DNA of 64,000 bases from Virgibacillus halodenitrificans JCM 12304 (GCF_001310895.1 NZ_BAZS01000007.1:1-64000), one strand, 5' to 3'; shown: positions 1 through 8,045, numbered from the stretch's first letter. The notes: generated by a model not told the origin, from the sequence alone. Numbers and translations are program-made.

Positions 1-292
1 CCCCAAACAGCCATAAGTGATCCAATAGAGCCGTTCTAATAGACAGATCGCACACCCCGAGCAGCAATTATGTCCATTAGAGCCAATCTAATAGACAAAC
101 CGCGCACCCCAAGCAGCATATTTGTCCAATAGAGTCGTTCTAATAGACAGAACACGCTTCCCAAGCAGCATAAGTGTCCAATAGAGCCGTTCTAATAGAC
201 AGAACGGCCAGCCCAAGCAGCATAAGTGTCCAACAGAGTCGCCCTAATAGACAAACTTCCCATCCCCAAGCAGCAATTCTGCATAATAGAGG
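1..292. repeat. 52-bp tandem repeat array, about 5.5 copies
   Basis: A motif TCCAATAGAG and variants recurs at 21, 73, 125, 177 and 229 (period exactly 52), with a degenerate sixth copy near 282. Each unit carries TGTCC-N13-TAATAGACA followed by a CCAAGCAGCA segment. The copy at 188-208 also forms a perfect 7-bp hairpin (CCGTTCT / AGAACGG). The array probably begins before the window. No coding frame is convincing. It ends about 85 bp before the lipoprotein gene at 377. A second array of the same architecture lies at 28500-28790 in the opposite orientation. Confidence 0.9.
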
Positions 293-376
293 CCTTAAGA
301 TAAAAAGAAGAGTTTCATTGAGGCTCTCTAAGGGTATTATTTCCAAAACAGGAGAAATGATGGGAGAGAAAGCAGC

Positions 377-1471
377 ATGAAAAAACAAAATTTTTTATTT
401 ATCCTACTTATAGGATTGGTGCTTCTTGCCGGATGCAGCGATTCGGCAGATCAAGCGGAAGAAAAAAACAAAGAAGCCCAAAACCATGAAAAAAAGGAGG
501 AGAATCAAAAGCAGGATAAGAAATCACCATACATAGAAGCATATAAACCGATTCAACCGTCTAAAGAGGCTGTTGCACTTGAAAAAAATTACACAGAGGA
601 AGAGCAAAAACTCATGCCTGCAAATGAGGCACATGGTGGAGAAAGAGAGAGAAGTGTACCACTTGGTCAAACATTGCAAAAAGGAAAAGAGGATAAAACG
701 AATGGTCCATTGAAAGATCATCGACTCGTGGCGTTTTATGGGACACCTTTATCCGAAAATATGGGTATCCTTGGGGAGTATGGCCCAGAAGAAATGATGA
801 AAAAGTTAAAGGAACACACAAAAGCATACTCTGAATTAGACCCAGAGCGTCCCGCTATACCGACAATCGAACTGATTGCTACGGTAGCAAATCGTGATCC
901 GGGCCCGGATGGCTTATACGTTTCTCCGCCAAATGAAGAAGTAATTGAAGAATATGCAAAGCTTGCCAAAAAACATGGAGCTCTACTCCTGTTGGATATA
1001 CAGCTCGGTCGCGCTACAGTCATGCAGGAAGTAAAGGCAATCGAAAAATATTTGAAATTGCCATATGTCCATCTTGCCATTGATACAGAATATAGTGTAC
1101 AAGAGGGAGAAGTTCCAGGAGAGGATCTAGGGCAGGTAAATGGGGCAGATGTCCAAAAAGCTGTAGAATATGTTGATCAGCTTGTGGAGGAAAACCAGTT
1201 ACCGGATAAATTAGTGCTTGTCCATCAATTTGGTAATGGCATTATTAAAAATAAAGAAAAGATTCATCCAACTGAACATGTCCAAGTACCACTTAATTAT
1301 GATGGCTTTGGTGATGCAGCAATAAAATTAAGTGCATATGGAAAGCTGGTAAAAGACCAACCAATTCAGTACGGTGGCTTTAAAGTATTTAAGAAAAATG
1401 ATAAGCCTGTATTAACACCAGAGCAAGTACTGCAATTAGACCCGGCTCCAGCAATTGTTAATTATCAATAA
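377..1471 (+). CDS. Unrecognised secreted lipoprotein
   Basis: The 364-residue product begins with a short basic signal peptide and a clear lipobox (LAGC, Cys20), so it should be lipid-anchored on the outer face of the membrane. Residues 21 to about 60 form a Lys/Glu-rich linker. The rest (about 110-364) is a globular domain with alternating helices and hydrophobic strands (for example LLLDIQLGRATV and HLAIDTEYSV), reminiscent of an alpha/beta barrel. I do not recognise the family and assign no reaction. A GGGAGAG ribosome site at 361-367 supports the ATG at 377. It is a single gene, bounded upstream by a 52-bp repeat array and downstream by a bidirectional terminator. Confidence 0.85.
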   Translation: MKKQNFLFILLIGLVLLAGCSDSADQAEEKNKEAQNHEKKEENQKQDKKSPYIEAYKPIQPSKEAVALEKNYTEEEQKLMPANEAHGGERERSVPLGQTLQKGKEDKTNGPLKDHRLVAFYGTPLSENMGILGEYGPEEMMKKLKEHTKAYSELDPERPAIPTIELIATVANRDPGPDGLYVSPPNEEVIEEYAKLAKKHGALLLLDIQLGRATVMQEVKAIEKYLKLPYVHLAIDTEYSVQEGEVPGEDLGQVNGADVQKAVEYVDQLVEENQLPDKLVLVHQFGNGIIKNKEKIHPTEHVQVPLNYDGFGDAAIKLSAYGKLVKDQPIQYGGFKVFKKNDKPVLTPEQVLQLDPAPAIVNYQ

Positions 1472-1510
1472 AAAATGAGATGGGGCTATTTGCTCCATCT
1501 CATTTTATTT
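1472..1510. terminator. Bidirectional rho-independent terminator
   Basis: AAAATGAGATGG and its complement CCATCTCATTTT form a long stem right after the stop codon of the lipoprotein gene, with an A-rich 5' and T-rich 3' flank. It sits between two convergent genes and can serve both. Confidence 0.88.
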
Positions 1511-1517
1511 ATATTAT

Positions 1518-2060
1518 CTAATAATATGGCGAAATCATGAAATATACAAGTACGCCTGTAAAGCTGACATATAGCCAAAGTGGCATCGTCCAACGAGCTA
1601 TTTTTCGATGCTTCGGCACCTGCATATTTAATCCTCTGCTTAATGTAATTAATGCTAATGGCACAATGACTGCTGCTAACACAATATGTGTTATCAATAC
1701 AAAGTAATACACATACATAAGTATGCCATCACCGCCATAGGTTGTTGACTCTGCCATAGAATGATATGTTAAGTAAGATATGAAAAACAAAAATGTGCTC
1801 ACAAAAGCAGCAACAATAAATCGACGGTGTGCCTGAATATTTTTCTTTTTAATCATAACGAGAGCACCAATTAGGAACAGAAACGTGAAACTATTCAAAA
1901 AAGCATTAATACCTGGTAATACAGTCAGCTCCATCCCGAATATAGTTCCATCCTTACTTTTAGGCAACAGATTTGTTCCTAAAATAACAGCAACGATGGC
2001 GATGGATAAAATCCAAATTAGTGGTGTGTAATTTTTTTGTTTTATATCATTTGTTGTCAT
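1518..2060 (-). CDS. ctaM: DUF420 membrane protein, CtaM/YozB family
   Basis: The 180-residue protein has about five membrane helices and matches the DUF420 family represented by B. subtilis YozB and S. aureus CtaM. CtaM is needed to make active aa3-type terminal oxidase, probably in a late step of heme or subunit assembly. Conserved histidines lie in the membrane part (HRRF, LTYHSM, ITHIV), consistent with heme or metal handling. The length is normal for the family. The gene stands alone, away from other cta genes. The ATG at 2060 has a GGGG ribosome site about 13 bases upstream, a little distant. Family assignment is confident; the role is taken from homologues. Confidence 0.85.
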   Translation of the reverse strand: MTTNDIKQKNYTPLIWILSIAIVAVILGTNLLPKSKDGTIFGMELTVLPGINAFLNSFTFLFLIGALVMIKKKNIQAHRRFIVAAFVSTFLFFISYLTYHSMAESTTYGGDGILMYVYYFVLITHIVLAAVIVPLALITLSRGLNMQVPKHRKIARWTMPLWLYVSFTGVLVYFMISPYY

Positions 2061-2157
2061 TAGATCTATGTCCCCTTCAACTCATATGCTTCATTATTAA
2101 GCATAATTGTTGTGGGGAAAAAGGGCAAGCAACAACTAACCATTTTACAAAGTGGCA

Positions 2158-2179
2158 AATTTCTATAATTATAGAAATT
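2158..2179. promoter_or_regulatory. Perfect 22-bp palindrome upstream of methyltransferase gene
   Basis: Two 11-bp arms (AATTTCTATAA and its exact complement) meet without a spacer, ending 18 bp before the start codon at 2198 and just ahead of the ribosome binding site. It could be a repressor operator or an mRNA hairpin. No regulator gene sits next to it. Confidence 0.55.
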
Positions 2180-2197
2180 AGGAAATGAGGTGAAAAC

Positions 2198-2794
2198 ATG
2201 GGCAAGCTATTTGCACGTTTGTATGATCCTATCATGAAACCATTCGAAAAAATTAAATTTAACTCTATCCGAAGAGAGCTTCTGTCCCATGCGACAGGCC
2301 AAGTATTAGAGATTGGTTCGGGGACGGGAGTGAATTTTCCATATTATAAGCACGTAGATTGTGTGGATGCAATTGAACCAAATCAACAAATGATTCAACA
2401 AGCAAAGAAAAATATTGCTTCTACCAATAATGTGCCGATTACCATATATCAAGCAACGGCAGAGCAGCTTCCATTTGAGAGAAATGTATTTGATTCTGTT
2501 GTTTCTACATTAGTATTTTGTACAATTCCTGACCCATTACAAGCTTTGGAAGAAATAAGGCGTGTCAGCAAACCTGGAGCACCAATATTGTTTTTTGAAC
2601 ATGTGCGGATGAAGCAGCCCCTTCTTGCTCAAGCACAAGATATGTTAACACCTGCTTGGAAAAACATATGTGATGGATGTCATTTAAATAGGGATATCGT
2701 AAGTTTTCTAGGACAGGCAGGATTACAAGTGGAATGCATTAATCCGCATTATAAAGGGTTATTTTTAATGATTAAATGTACAAATCCAAAATAA
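2198..2794 (+). CDS. Class I SAM-dependent methyltransferase
   Basis: The 198-residue product has a Rossmann-type methyltransferase core. Motif I (LEIGSGTGVNFPYY, about residues 36-49) binds S-adenosylmethionine, an acidic Asp/Glu follows strand 2 (DAIEPN), and motif IV-V is STLVFCTIPDP. It resembles the small UbiE/YdaC-type enzymes (Methyltransf_11) often found alone in Bacillus; the substrate is unknown. GAGGTGA precedes the ATG. A perfect palindrome overlaps the leader and may control expression. The next gene, an alkylation-repair glycosylase, is 45 bp downstream on the same strand and could be cotranscribed. Confidence 0.88.
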   Translation: MGKLFARLYDPIMKPFEKIKFNSIRRELLSHATGQVLEIGSGTGVNFPYYKHVDCVDAIEPNQQMIQQAKKNIASTNNVPITIYQATAEQLPFERNVFDSVVSTLVFCTIPDPLQALEEIRRVSKPGAPILFFEHVRMKQPLLAQAQDMLTPAWKNICDGCHLNRDIVSFLGQAGLQVECINPHYKGLFLMIKCTNPK

Positions 2795-2839
2795 ATCTAC
2801 TAAAATTAGTAATGACAGTAAAAGCTGGGAGGAATAATC

Positions 2840-3496
2840 ATGCTTCTAATAAACGTGGATAGCCAAGAGGTTCAGTACCTATGTAAGAACGATCGTGAAC
2901 TGGCTAAAGTTATTCAGTTGATCGGAGATATTCAAATTCAAACACGCAAAAATTATTATAGCTCACTTGTTCAATCTATTATTGGTCAGCTAATTTCCGT
3001 GAAAGCAGCAAACACCATTCGGCAACGTGTATTTAACGCATGTAATGGAGAAATTACGCCTGAAAAAATAGACAGGATGGATGATCAAACAATAAAAAAG
3101 TTAGGCTTTTCCAAACAAAAAATTGCCTCACTACGCGATTTAACTGAACGCGTGCAAAATGGAGAACTTCCTTTGGAGGAACTCGATTACCTCTCAGATA
3201 AAGAGATTATGAGTAGATTGACTGCCATTAGAGGAATTGGACCATGGACAGCCGAGATGTTTCTCATTTTCTCCATGCAACGAATGAACATACTCTCACT
3301 TGCCGATGTTGGGTTACAACGAGCTGCAAAATGGCTTTATGGAAATAACGAAACGGATGGCAAAAGTCTGCTCCTGGATAAATCCATCCAATGGCAGCCT
3401 TATCAAACCATTGCATCTTTTTATTTATGGCGCGTTATTGATGATGATCATATAAGGAAGGATAAAGAAGAAGTGATCCACCCAAAGATCGACTAA
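2840..3496 (+). CDS. AlkA-type DNA-3-methyladenine glycosylase
   Basis: This 218-residue protein is a helix-hairpin-helix/Gly-Pro-Asp DNA glycosylase of the AlkA group. The hairpin LTAIRGIGPWTAEMF spans about residues 127-141 and the catalytic aspartate is D156 in LADVGLQRA. Such enzymes remove 3-methyladenine and other alkylated purines in base excision repair. It lacks the N-terminal TBP-like domain of E. coli AlkA, as small Bacillus versions do. GGGAGG lies upstream of the ATG. Its last 4 bp overlap the stop of the convergent hydrolase gene. Confidence 0.9.
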   Translation: MLLINVDSQEVQYLCKNDRELAKVIQLIGDIQIQTRKNYYSSLVQSIIGQLISVKAANTIRQRVFNACNGEITPEKIDRMDDQTIKKLGFSKQKIASLRDLTERVQNGELPLEELDYLSDKEIMSRLTAIRGIGPWTAEMFLIFSMQRMNILSLADVGLQRAAKWLYGNNETDGKSLLLDKSIQWQPYQTIASFYLWRVIDDDHIRKDKEEVIHPKID

Positions 3497-4317
3497 TGTT
3501 TGATAAATGAAATAATATCTCTGTAAACTTCCTCAGGTCTTTCCTCAGTAACCAGATGACCAGTGTCTGGGTAACTAATTAGAGTGGCATGTGGCAAATC
3601 CTTTTCAAGCTGCATACCTACTCGAAGGGATACAACCTTATCTTCTTTCCCCCAAATTAAAAGGGTAGGCTGTTTTATTTGGTTTAAAGCTTCTTGATTA
3701 AGGTCGCCTTCCCGGTAGCGCAGTAACCGAATCAAAGCTTTATAAAAATTTTTCTCTTTAAGCGGAGCCCCATATGCGTCAATTAATTCTGGGGTGATAT
3801 ATTCCTGGTTATACAGTACATTTTTTAGTGTACTTGCAACACCTTGTTTTTGTACATGCCTTCTGGCAAACAGGTGAAAAAAAGGAAGGTAACTTACAAA
3901 AATCAGTCGCTTTTTAGCTCTTGGAAGATAGCCGGAACTTGCAAGTAATACTAATCTATCTATTTTTTCCGGATATTGTTTGGCGGTATAGAGCGCGATT
4001 TGTCCACCCATAGAGTGACCAGCAATGCTGATTTTTTTTATATCAAAGTAGTCCATACACTCTTTAATCAATTTGGCATAATTAGCATAAGAATAAATAA
4101 AGCTGGTAGATTTTTCGCTTTTACCAAAGCCAATTAAATCGATTGCAATAACAGAGAACTTTTCCTTTAATAAGGGCATTAGCTGATGAAACGTATATGT
4201 AGAGGAAACAAATCCATGAAGGAGCAGAATTGGTGGCTTATCATTAAGAACATATTCTGCGTAGGTTTCTCCACTTGGTAATTGGATATGCTTTTGTTTA
4301 TAATTTTTTTCCTCCAT
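3493..4317 (-). CDS. Alpha/beta-hydrolase, YugF-like
   Basis: A 274-residue single-domain alpha/beta-hydrolase. The oxyanion HG motif is LLLHGF (about 31-36), the nucleophile elbow is AGHSMGG with Ser102, the acid is in GKEDKVV and the catalytic His is in DTGHLV. The fold order and length match B. subtilis YugF and related esterase/epoxide hydrolase-like enzymes. The natural substrate is unknown. AGGAGG is placed well before the ATG. It is a single gene, convergent with the glycosylase gene. Confidence 0.88.
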   Translation of the reverse strand: MEEKNYKQKHIQLPSGETYAEYVLNDKPPILLLHGFVSSTYTFHQLMPLLKEKFSVIAIDLIGFGKSEKSTSFIYSYANYAKLIKECMDYFDIKKISIAGHSMGGQIALYTAKQYPEKIDRLVLLASSGYLPRAKKRLIFVSYLPFFHLFARRHVQKQGVASTLKNVLYNQEYITPELIDAYGAPLKEKNFYKALIRLLRYREGDLNQEALNQIKQPTLLIWGKEDKVVSLRVGMQLEKDLPHATLISYPDTGHLVTEERPEEVYRDIISFIKH

Positions 4318-4425
4318 GGGAGTGCCTCCTATTTAAGCTTGGTTACATTTTAGGTTACAAGCGTTAGCTCGTATATTTTTGTTGGAAATTTCTACCTATA
4401 ATTATTGTACACGTGTTTCTGTCAT

Positions 4426-5052
4426 TTAAAACTCTTTTGAGGAAAGAGGGAGAAATAGCTTCACTCCTCGTTTGTTGATCGGTAATAGCTTGCTGTCTGC
4501 AAGTAAGTGGCTAATATACCCAGCCATACAGGTCAAAAAGATTCCTTCCTTTCCAAGAGATACTTCGAGCTTGGAGGCAATAATTCCAAAGAAAATGAGT
4601 CCAAGTAATGAGTGTGTGTAACTTCGGTGTGCCACAAGGGAAGCAATTAATATGTATATCCCAAGCAGCATAAGCCACGTTTCCTGTAAAGTTGCGCCAG
4701 CTCCGAGAACACCAATTCCTGTCAACAGCAGCATGTGTTTTTGTTTGATGGATGAGGCGATACCAAGCAGGACAAGCCCAATACCAATACCTACATATTT
4801 CTCTGTATCTGTTCCTTCATAAAAGCTATATCCCATGATTAAAATTGCAATTAATTGGGCGATCGTACGAAATACATGATGGGAGAGTGTAATTTTACCT
4901 CGAAGCTTTCCATCAATATCCAAATCGGGAATTAATCCTGAGACTCCACCGATTCCTACCAGCCAAATCGTTGTTGTCGGGTCTGTCTGATACTTATTTG
5001 CGATAATAAATCCGGCTGCAGCTCCAATTGCTGCATGTGCTGTACCATTCAC
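4426..5052 (-). CDS. YdjM/DUF457-type membrane-bound metal-dependent hydrolase
   Basis: The 208-residue product is almost entirely membrane helices and begins with the typical N-terminus of this family (NGTAHAAIGAAAGF), followed by the conserved acidic loop LIPDLDIDGK and a histidine pair SHH. A second HRSYTHS motif is in the C-terminal half. These His/Asp residues are thought to bind metal. YdjM-type proteins have no proven substrate; in enteric bacteria and Bacillus several members are in the SOS regulon. The start is GTG at 5052 with AAAGGA upstream. Confidence 0.85.
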   Translation of the reverse strand: MNGTAHAAIGAAAGFIIANKYQTDPTTTIWLVGIGGVSGLIPDLDIDGKLRGKITLSHHVFRTIAQLIAILIMGYSFYEGTDTEKYVGIGIGLVLLGIASSIKQKHMLLLTGIGVLGAGATLQETWLMLLGIYILIASLVAHRSYTHSLLGLIFFGIIASKLEVSLGKEGIFLTCMAGYISHLLADSKLLPINKRGVKLFLPLSSKEF

Positions 5053-5204
5053 GTCATTATTTCCTTTCTATGTTTTTCTATACTTCTCCTATTCTACAAC
5101 AAAATGTATGTTCTGTTTAGAGGAAGAACGCAGATAATTATACTGTGATAAATCTTTTGTTTATGGCACTATAATAGAAAGACAGGGTTTAGGAGGCAAA
5201 AACA

Positions 5205-5822
5205 ATGAATGTTTGGTATGTAAGCTATGGCTCCAACATTTGTGAAGAACGATTTTTATGTTACATAAATGGAGACATACCTGAGGGATCAACGAAAAGA
5301 GAAAGAGGTTGTATCGATAAGACACCACCTATTGAAACTGGTAAAGCAGAGCTGCCATACTCTCTTTTCTTTGCTAAGGAACGTAGTAAGTGGGGAGAAG
5401 GCGGGGTTGCTTTTATCGACCAAGAACGTACAGAAGATCAGCCCACTTTCGGTAGGAAGTATCTTATAACAGCAGAGCAATTTTATGATGTAGTTGCACA
5501 GGAAAATAATATGCATACAGTAGAGATTGATTTGGAAAAAGTCATTAAAGAAGGAAGCTTAAGTATGGCGGACGGATGGTATGGTCAAATCGTTTATCTT
5601 GGAAAAGAAAATGGATATCCTATGTTTACTTTTACATTGAATTCAAAGGAGTCCCAGAACAAGACAACCTATAATAGACCATCAATAGCCTATCTTTCTA
5701 TGATTATAAGAGGATTAAAAGAACTTGGAATGAGCAAGGAAGAAGTGATCAAATATTTAATGAATAAAAACGGAATTAAAGAATATTTCACAGAAGAAAC
5801 ATTGGAAGGTTACGTGGGATAA
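5205..5822 (+). CDS. Gamma-glutamylcyclotransferase-fold protein
   Basis: The 205-residue product opens with WYVSYGSN, the signature loop of the gamma-glutamylcyclotransferase (GGCT/AIG2/BtrG) fold, in which YGSN binds the gamma-glutamyl substrate. The remainder matches standalone Bacillus proteins of unknown substrate and is longer than classical GGCT (about 150-190). The usual catalytic Glu should lie in the region around 75-90, but I cannot place it with certainty. AGGAGG precedes the ATG, and a strong terminator lies 30 bp past the stop. Confidence 0.72.
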   Translation: MNVWYVSYGSNICEERFLCYINGDIPEGSTKRERGCIDKTPPIETGKAELPYSLFFAKERSKWGEGGVAFIDQERTEDQPTFGRKYLITAEQFYDVVAQENNMHTVEIDLEKVIKEGSLSMADGWYGQIVYLGKENGYPMFTFTLNSKESQNKTTYNRPSIAYLSMIIRGLKELGMSKEEVIKYLMNKNGIKEYFTEETLEGYVG

Positions 5823-5851
5823 AGCCTATTAAATAAAGATAGTTTGACATG

Positions 5852-5881
5852 CATCCGTTAATGTGAACGGATGTTTTTTTG
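5852..5881 (+). terminator. Rho-independent terminator
   Basis: CATCCGTT / AACGGATG stem with a 6-base loop followed by seven T residues, closing the 5205-5822 gene. Confidence 0.9.
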
Positions 5882-5883
5882 TA

Positions 5884-5912
5884 TTGCAAATTATATGATA
5901 GAATTGTAGATA
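5884..5912 (+). promoter_or_regulatory. Sigma-A-like promoter of the cobalamin/STAS operon
   Basis: TTGCAA at 5884-5889, a 17-bp spacer and TAGATA at 5907-5912, placed just after a terminator and 25 bp before the start at 5938. It is the only good candidate for driving the four genes 5938-8012. Confidence 0.5.
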
Positions 5913-5937
5913 CAGTTTGAATTTGAAGGAGACTTTT

Positions 5938-6243
5938 ATGTATATAGTAAATTCTACGGTATCGGTTCCAGAAAATAAGGCCGAGGAAGTTATACAAATA
6001 TATCGCGATCGTTCCAGAATGGTAGATAAAGCAGAAGGATTTTTATCTTTTCAATTACTGCAAAATCAAAAAAAGCCTTCTGAACTCACAGTACACTTGG
6101 AATGGGATACTAGAGAAAATTATTTAAAATGGGCAAGAAGCGACGAGTATAAACAAATTCATGAACTTGAGAAAAAATACCCTGATCAGGAACTTGCAGC
6201 TATTATTCCACGCGTAACTCAATATAAGGTTGTTGCTAAATAA
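5938..6243 (+). CDS. IsdG/HmoA-type antibiotic biosynthesis monooxygenase (putative heme-degrading)
   Basis: A 101-residue ABM-fold protein. Asn5, Trp65 and His75 occur with exactly the spacing (60 and 10 residues) of the IsdG/HmoA catalytic triad, so it may open the heme ring and release iron, although ABM enzymes can have other substrates. The ATG at 5938 is chosen because GAAGGAG lies just before it; an upstream in-frame TTG lacks a ribosome site. The stop overlaps the next start (TAATG), which indicates translational coupling to the cobalamin/STAS genes. I see no Fur box here, unlike the second family member at 24837-25172. Confidence 0.8.
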   Translation: MYIVNSTVSVPENKAEEVIQIYRDRSRMVDKAEGFLSFQLLQNQKKPSELTVHLEWDTRENYLKWARSDEYKQIHELEKKYPDQELAAIIPRVTQYKVVAK

Positions 6244-6581
6244 TGGATAAAGCAAGAAAGGATCAAATCGTTACAGAAGTAGTTAAACAAATTTATGATG
6301 CTTATCCTACTCTATGGGATAAATTTGGCGATAATGGGCACAAGCGAACAACGGAAGATAATTATCACCACTTAAATCATCTAGAAACAGCTTTTTATAT
6401 GAATGACCAACAATTTTTTATGGATTATACAAAATGGTTGGAGCAGGTGCTAACAACTAGAAATGTAGGAACAGAATTAATTATAGACAATTATGAGCGA
6501 TTAGTCTCTCAGATGAGAGAAGACGAAGAAGAAAAGATGTATAGTTCATATTTAAACAATGCTTTAACATTGCTTAAATAG
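6243..6581 (+). CDS. Small helical protein of the cobalamin/STAS operon
   Basis: A 112-residue, fully helical, soluble protein. The segment LWDKFGDNG followed by ED-N-YHHL-HLETA (about residues 24-52) resembles a helical domain that I recall from the N-terminal part of larger cobalamin-binding regulators (pattern KFG..G...C.ED..YHL..L..A). Here it is a separate gene. This resemblance is from memory and needs a profile search. Translation is coupled to the upstream monooxygenase by a 1-bp overlap, and the cobalamin-binding gene starts 29 bp downstream. It is probably a partner or cap for that protein. Confidence 0.6.
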   Translation: MDKARKDQIVTEVVKQIYDAYPTLWDKFGDNGHKRTTEDNYHHLNHLETAFYMNDQQFFMDYTKWLEQVLTTRNVGTELIIDNYERLVSQMREDEEEKMYSSYLNNALTLLK

Positions 6582-6610
6582 ATGAAGTAAAAGAAAGGGG
6601 GATTTAAAGG

Positions 6611-7273
6611 ATGCATAAACACCCCGAAAAAATTGCGGAGTTTTTGTTAGCAGGCGATGAGCAAGGCACGATAACGTATATTACCGATTATTTAGAAGCA
6701 AATAAACAGCTTTCCTTATATGAGGATTTTTTAACTCCAGCAATGTATATAATAGGTAAACGATGGGAGAAAAATGAAATATCCGTTGCCGATGAGCATT
6801 TAGCTACCGCAACTTGTGATTTCGTTATTTCCATGATGGAAAATCATAATAATGATGCTTCCAATCCCCTTCACACAAAAGTAATGTTATTTGCAGTGGA
6901 AGAGGAAGAACACTATATTGGACTTAAAATGGCAGCAAATGTATTTAAAGAAAATGGTTGGGAAGTGCGTTATTTGGGACCGAACCTCCCGTTGGAACAT
7001 GCAATCACAGCAGTAAATACGTGGCAACCAACTGTAATCGGCTTGTCTGCTGCGTTGTCATATCGATTACCTAAATTAACAGAGACTGTCCAAAGATTGT
7101 CACTGGTCGATAACAAACCATTTATAGTCCTTGGCGGCCGAATGGCAGATAAATTTCCAATACCGAATGAATTAGCAAACCAAGTGTTTTCTATGAATAA
7201 TTTACATGCCTTACAAAATTGGTTGAATGTTATGGAAAAAGGAGGGAGGTTTATTGATGCAAGAAGTGGATAG
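6611..7273 (+). CDS. CarH-like cobalamin-binding (photo)sensor domain protein without DNA-binding domain
   Basis: The 220-residue product combines a four-helix cap (about 1-85) with a B12-binding Rossmann domain (about 88-205). The cap carries W52-x9-E62-H63, the signature that holds the 5'-deoxyadenosyl group in CarH/LitR photoreceptors. The Rossmann part has E99-x-H101-x-x-G104 (lower-ligand histidine), RYLGPNLPL, GLSAAL and LGGR. The residue after W52 is Glu53, whereas T. thermophilus CarH has the light-state ligand His132 there. The MerR DNA-binding domain of CarH is absent, so output must go through a partner, most simply the STAS protein that overlaps its 3' end. An AAGGGGG ribosome site precedes the ATG. 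Confidence 0.88.
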   Translation: MHKHPEKIAEFLLAGDEQGTITYITDYLEANKQLSLYEDFLTPAMYIIGKRWEKNEISVADEHLATATCDFVISMMENHNNDASNPLHTKVMLFAVEEEEHYIGLKMAANVFKENGWEVRYLGPNLPLEHAITAVNTWQPTVIGLSAALSYRLPKLTETVQRLSLVDNKPFIVLGGRMADKFPIPNELANQVFSMNNLHALQNWLNVMEKGGRFIDARSG

Positions 7274-8012
7274 TGTTATTCCTGTACCTATTTTTAAGGT
7301 AGACAAAAACCTGGAAATCCTTGGGTGTACGAGAGAAGCGACAGAGTGGTTTGGCCAGCCACAGACGCTTCTACAAATTATAGATGAAGGAAGTCATGAA
7401 AAAATTTTGCAAATGCTTCATCCTTCCAAGGTGAAAAATACATTTGAAGTAAATATTGTAGACAAATTTGGGGAATTATTATTGGTAGATTGCTATGCTG
7501 GCTGGCAGGGAGAGCTTCATGCAGAATTACTCTTTCTAAAAAAGGATCCAACAATAACTAGAGTGAGTACAAGTTTAAACAAGCTTCAATCCAGATTGCA
7601 AGCAACAGATATGGAATTGCTTCAAGAAAAGGAGAAAGCAGAGGAAGTTCTGAAAGAAAACAATCGATTATCTGCACCATTTATTGAAGTAACGAATGAA
7701 TTGGCACTCATTCCCATATTCGGTGAGATCGATACGGAGAAAAGTGAGATTATAAGTGAATTAATTATTCAAAATGCCTATGACGCCATTGCTACAAAGC
7801 TAATTATTGACTTCACTGCGATTGGTAGAATAGATAGAGATGGCCTAAAGGGTTTTAATAAATTATTTCGTTCATTGGAGATGCTCGGAAAGCAGGTAAC
7901 CGTTACCGGTGTCGGGCCGCGTCATGCTAAAACATTTCATGAATTAGGTGTACCGATGGATATTCATTTTTTACCATCACTTCAAAAGGCAATCACAAAG
8001 CTTACGAAATAA
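7257..8012 (+). CDS. PAS-like/STAS protein related to RsbR stressosome proteins
   Basis: The 251-residue protein has an N-terminal PAS-like region (about 1-95), a coiled-coil linker (about 100-138) and a C-terminal STAS domain (about 140-250). The STAS part aligns with B. subtilis RsbR: GEIDTEKSE keeps a Thr (T160) where RsbR has T171, but IDRDG has Arg194 where RsbR has the RsbT-phosphorylated T205. The start at 7257 follows AAAGGAGG and overlaps the cobalamin gene by 17 bp. The context suggests a signal from cobalamin or light feeding a stressosome-like complex. No RsbS, RsbT or sigB gene is visible in the window. Confidence 0.82.
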   Translation: MQEVDSVIPVPIFKVDKNLEILGCTREATEWFGQPQTLLQIIDEGSHEKILQMLHPSKVKNTFEVNIVDKFGELLLVDCYAGWQGELHAELLFLKKDPTITRVSTSLNKLQSRLQATDMELLQEKEKAEEVLKENNRLSAPFIEVTNELALIPIFGEIDTEKSEIISELIIQNAYDAIATKLIIDFTAIGRIDRDGLKGFNKLFRSLEMLGKQVTVTGVGPRHAKTFHELGVPMDIHFLPSLQKAITKLTK

Positions 8013-8045
8013 CCTTTTGAATTGAATAAGTTATTTTAGGGATTA

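Noticed and set aside
140-388. Open frames inside the 52-bp repeat array, both strands
   Set aside because: They arise from the tandem repeat, lack ribosome sites and have no family resemblance.
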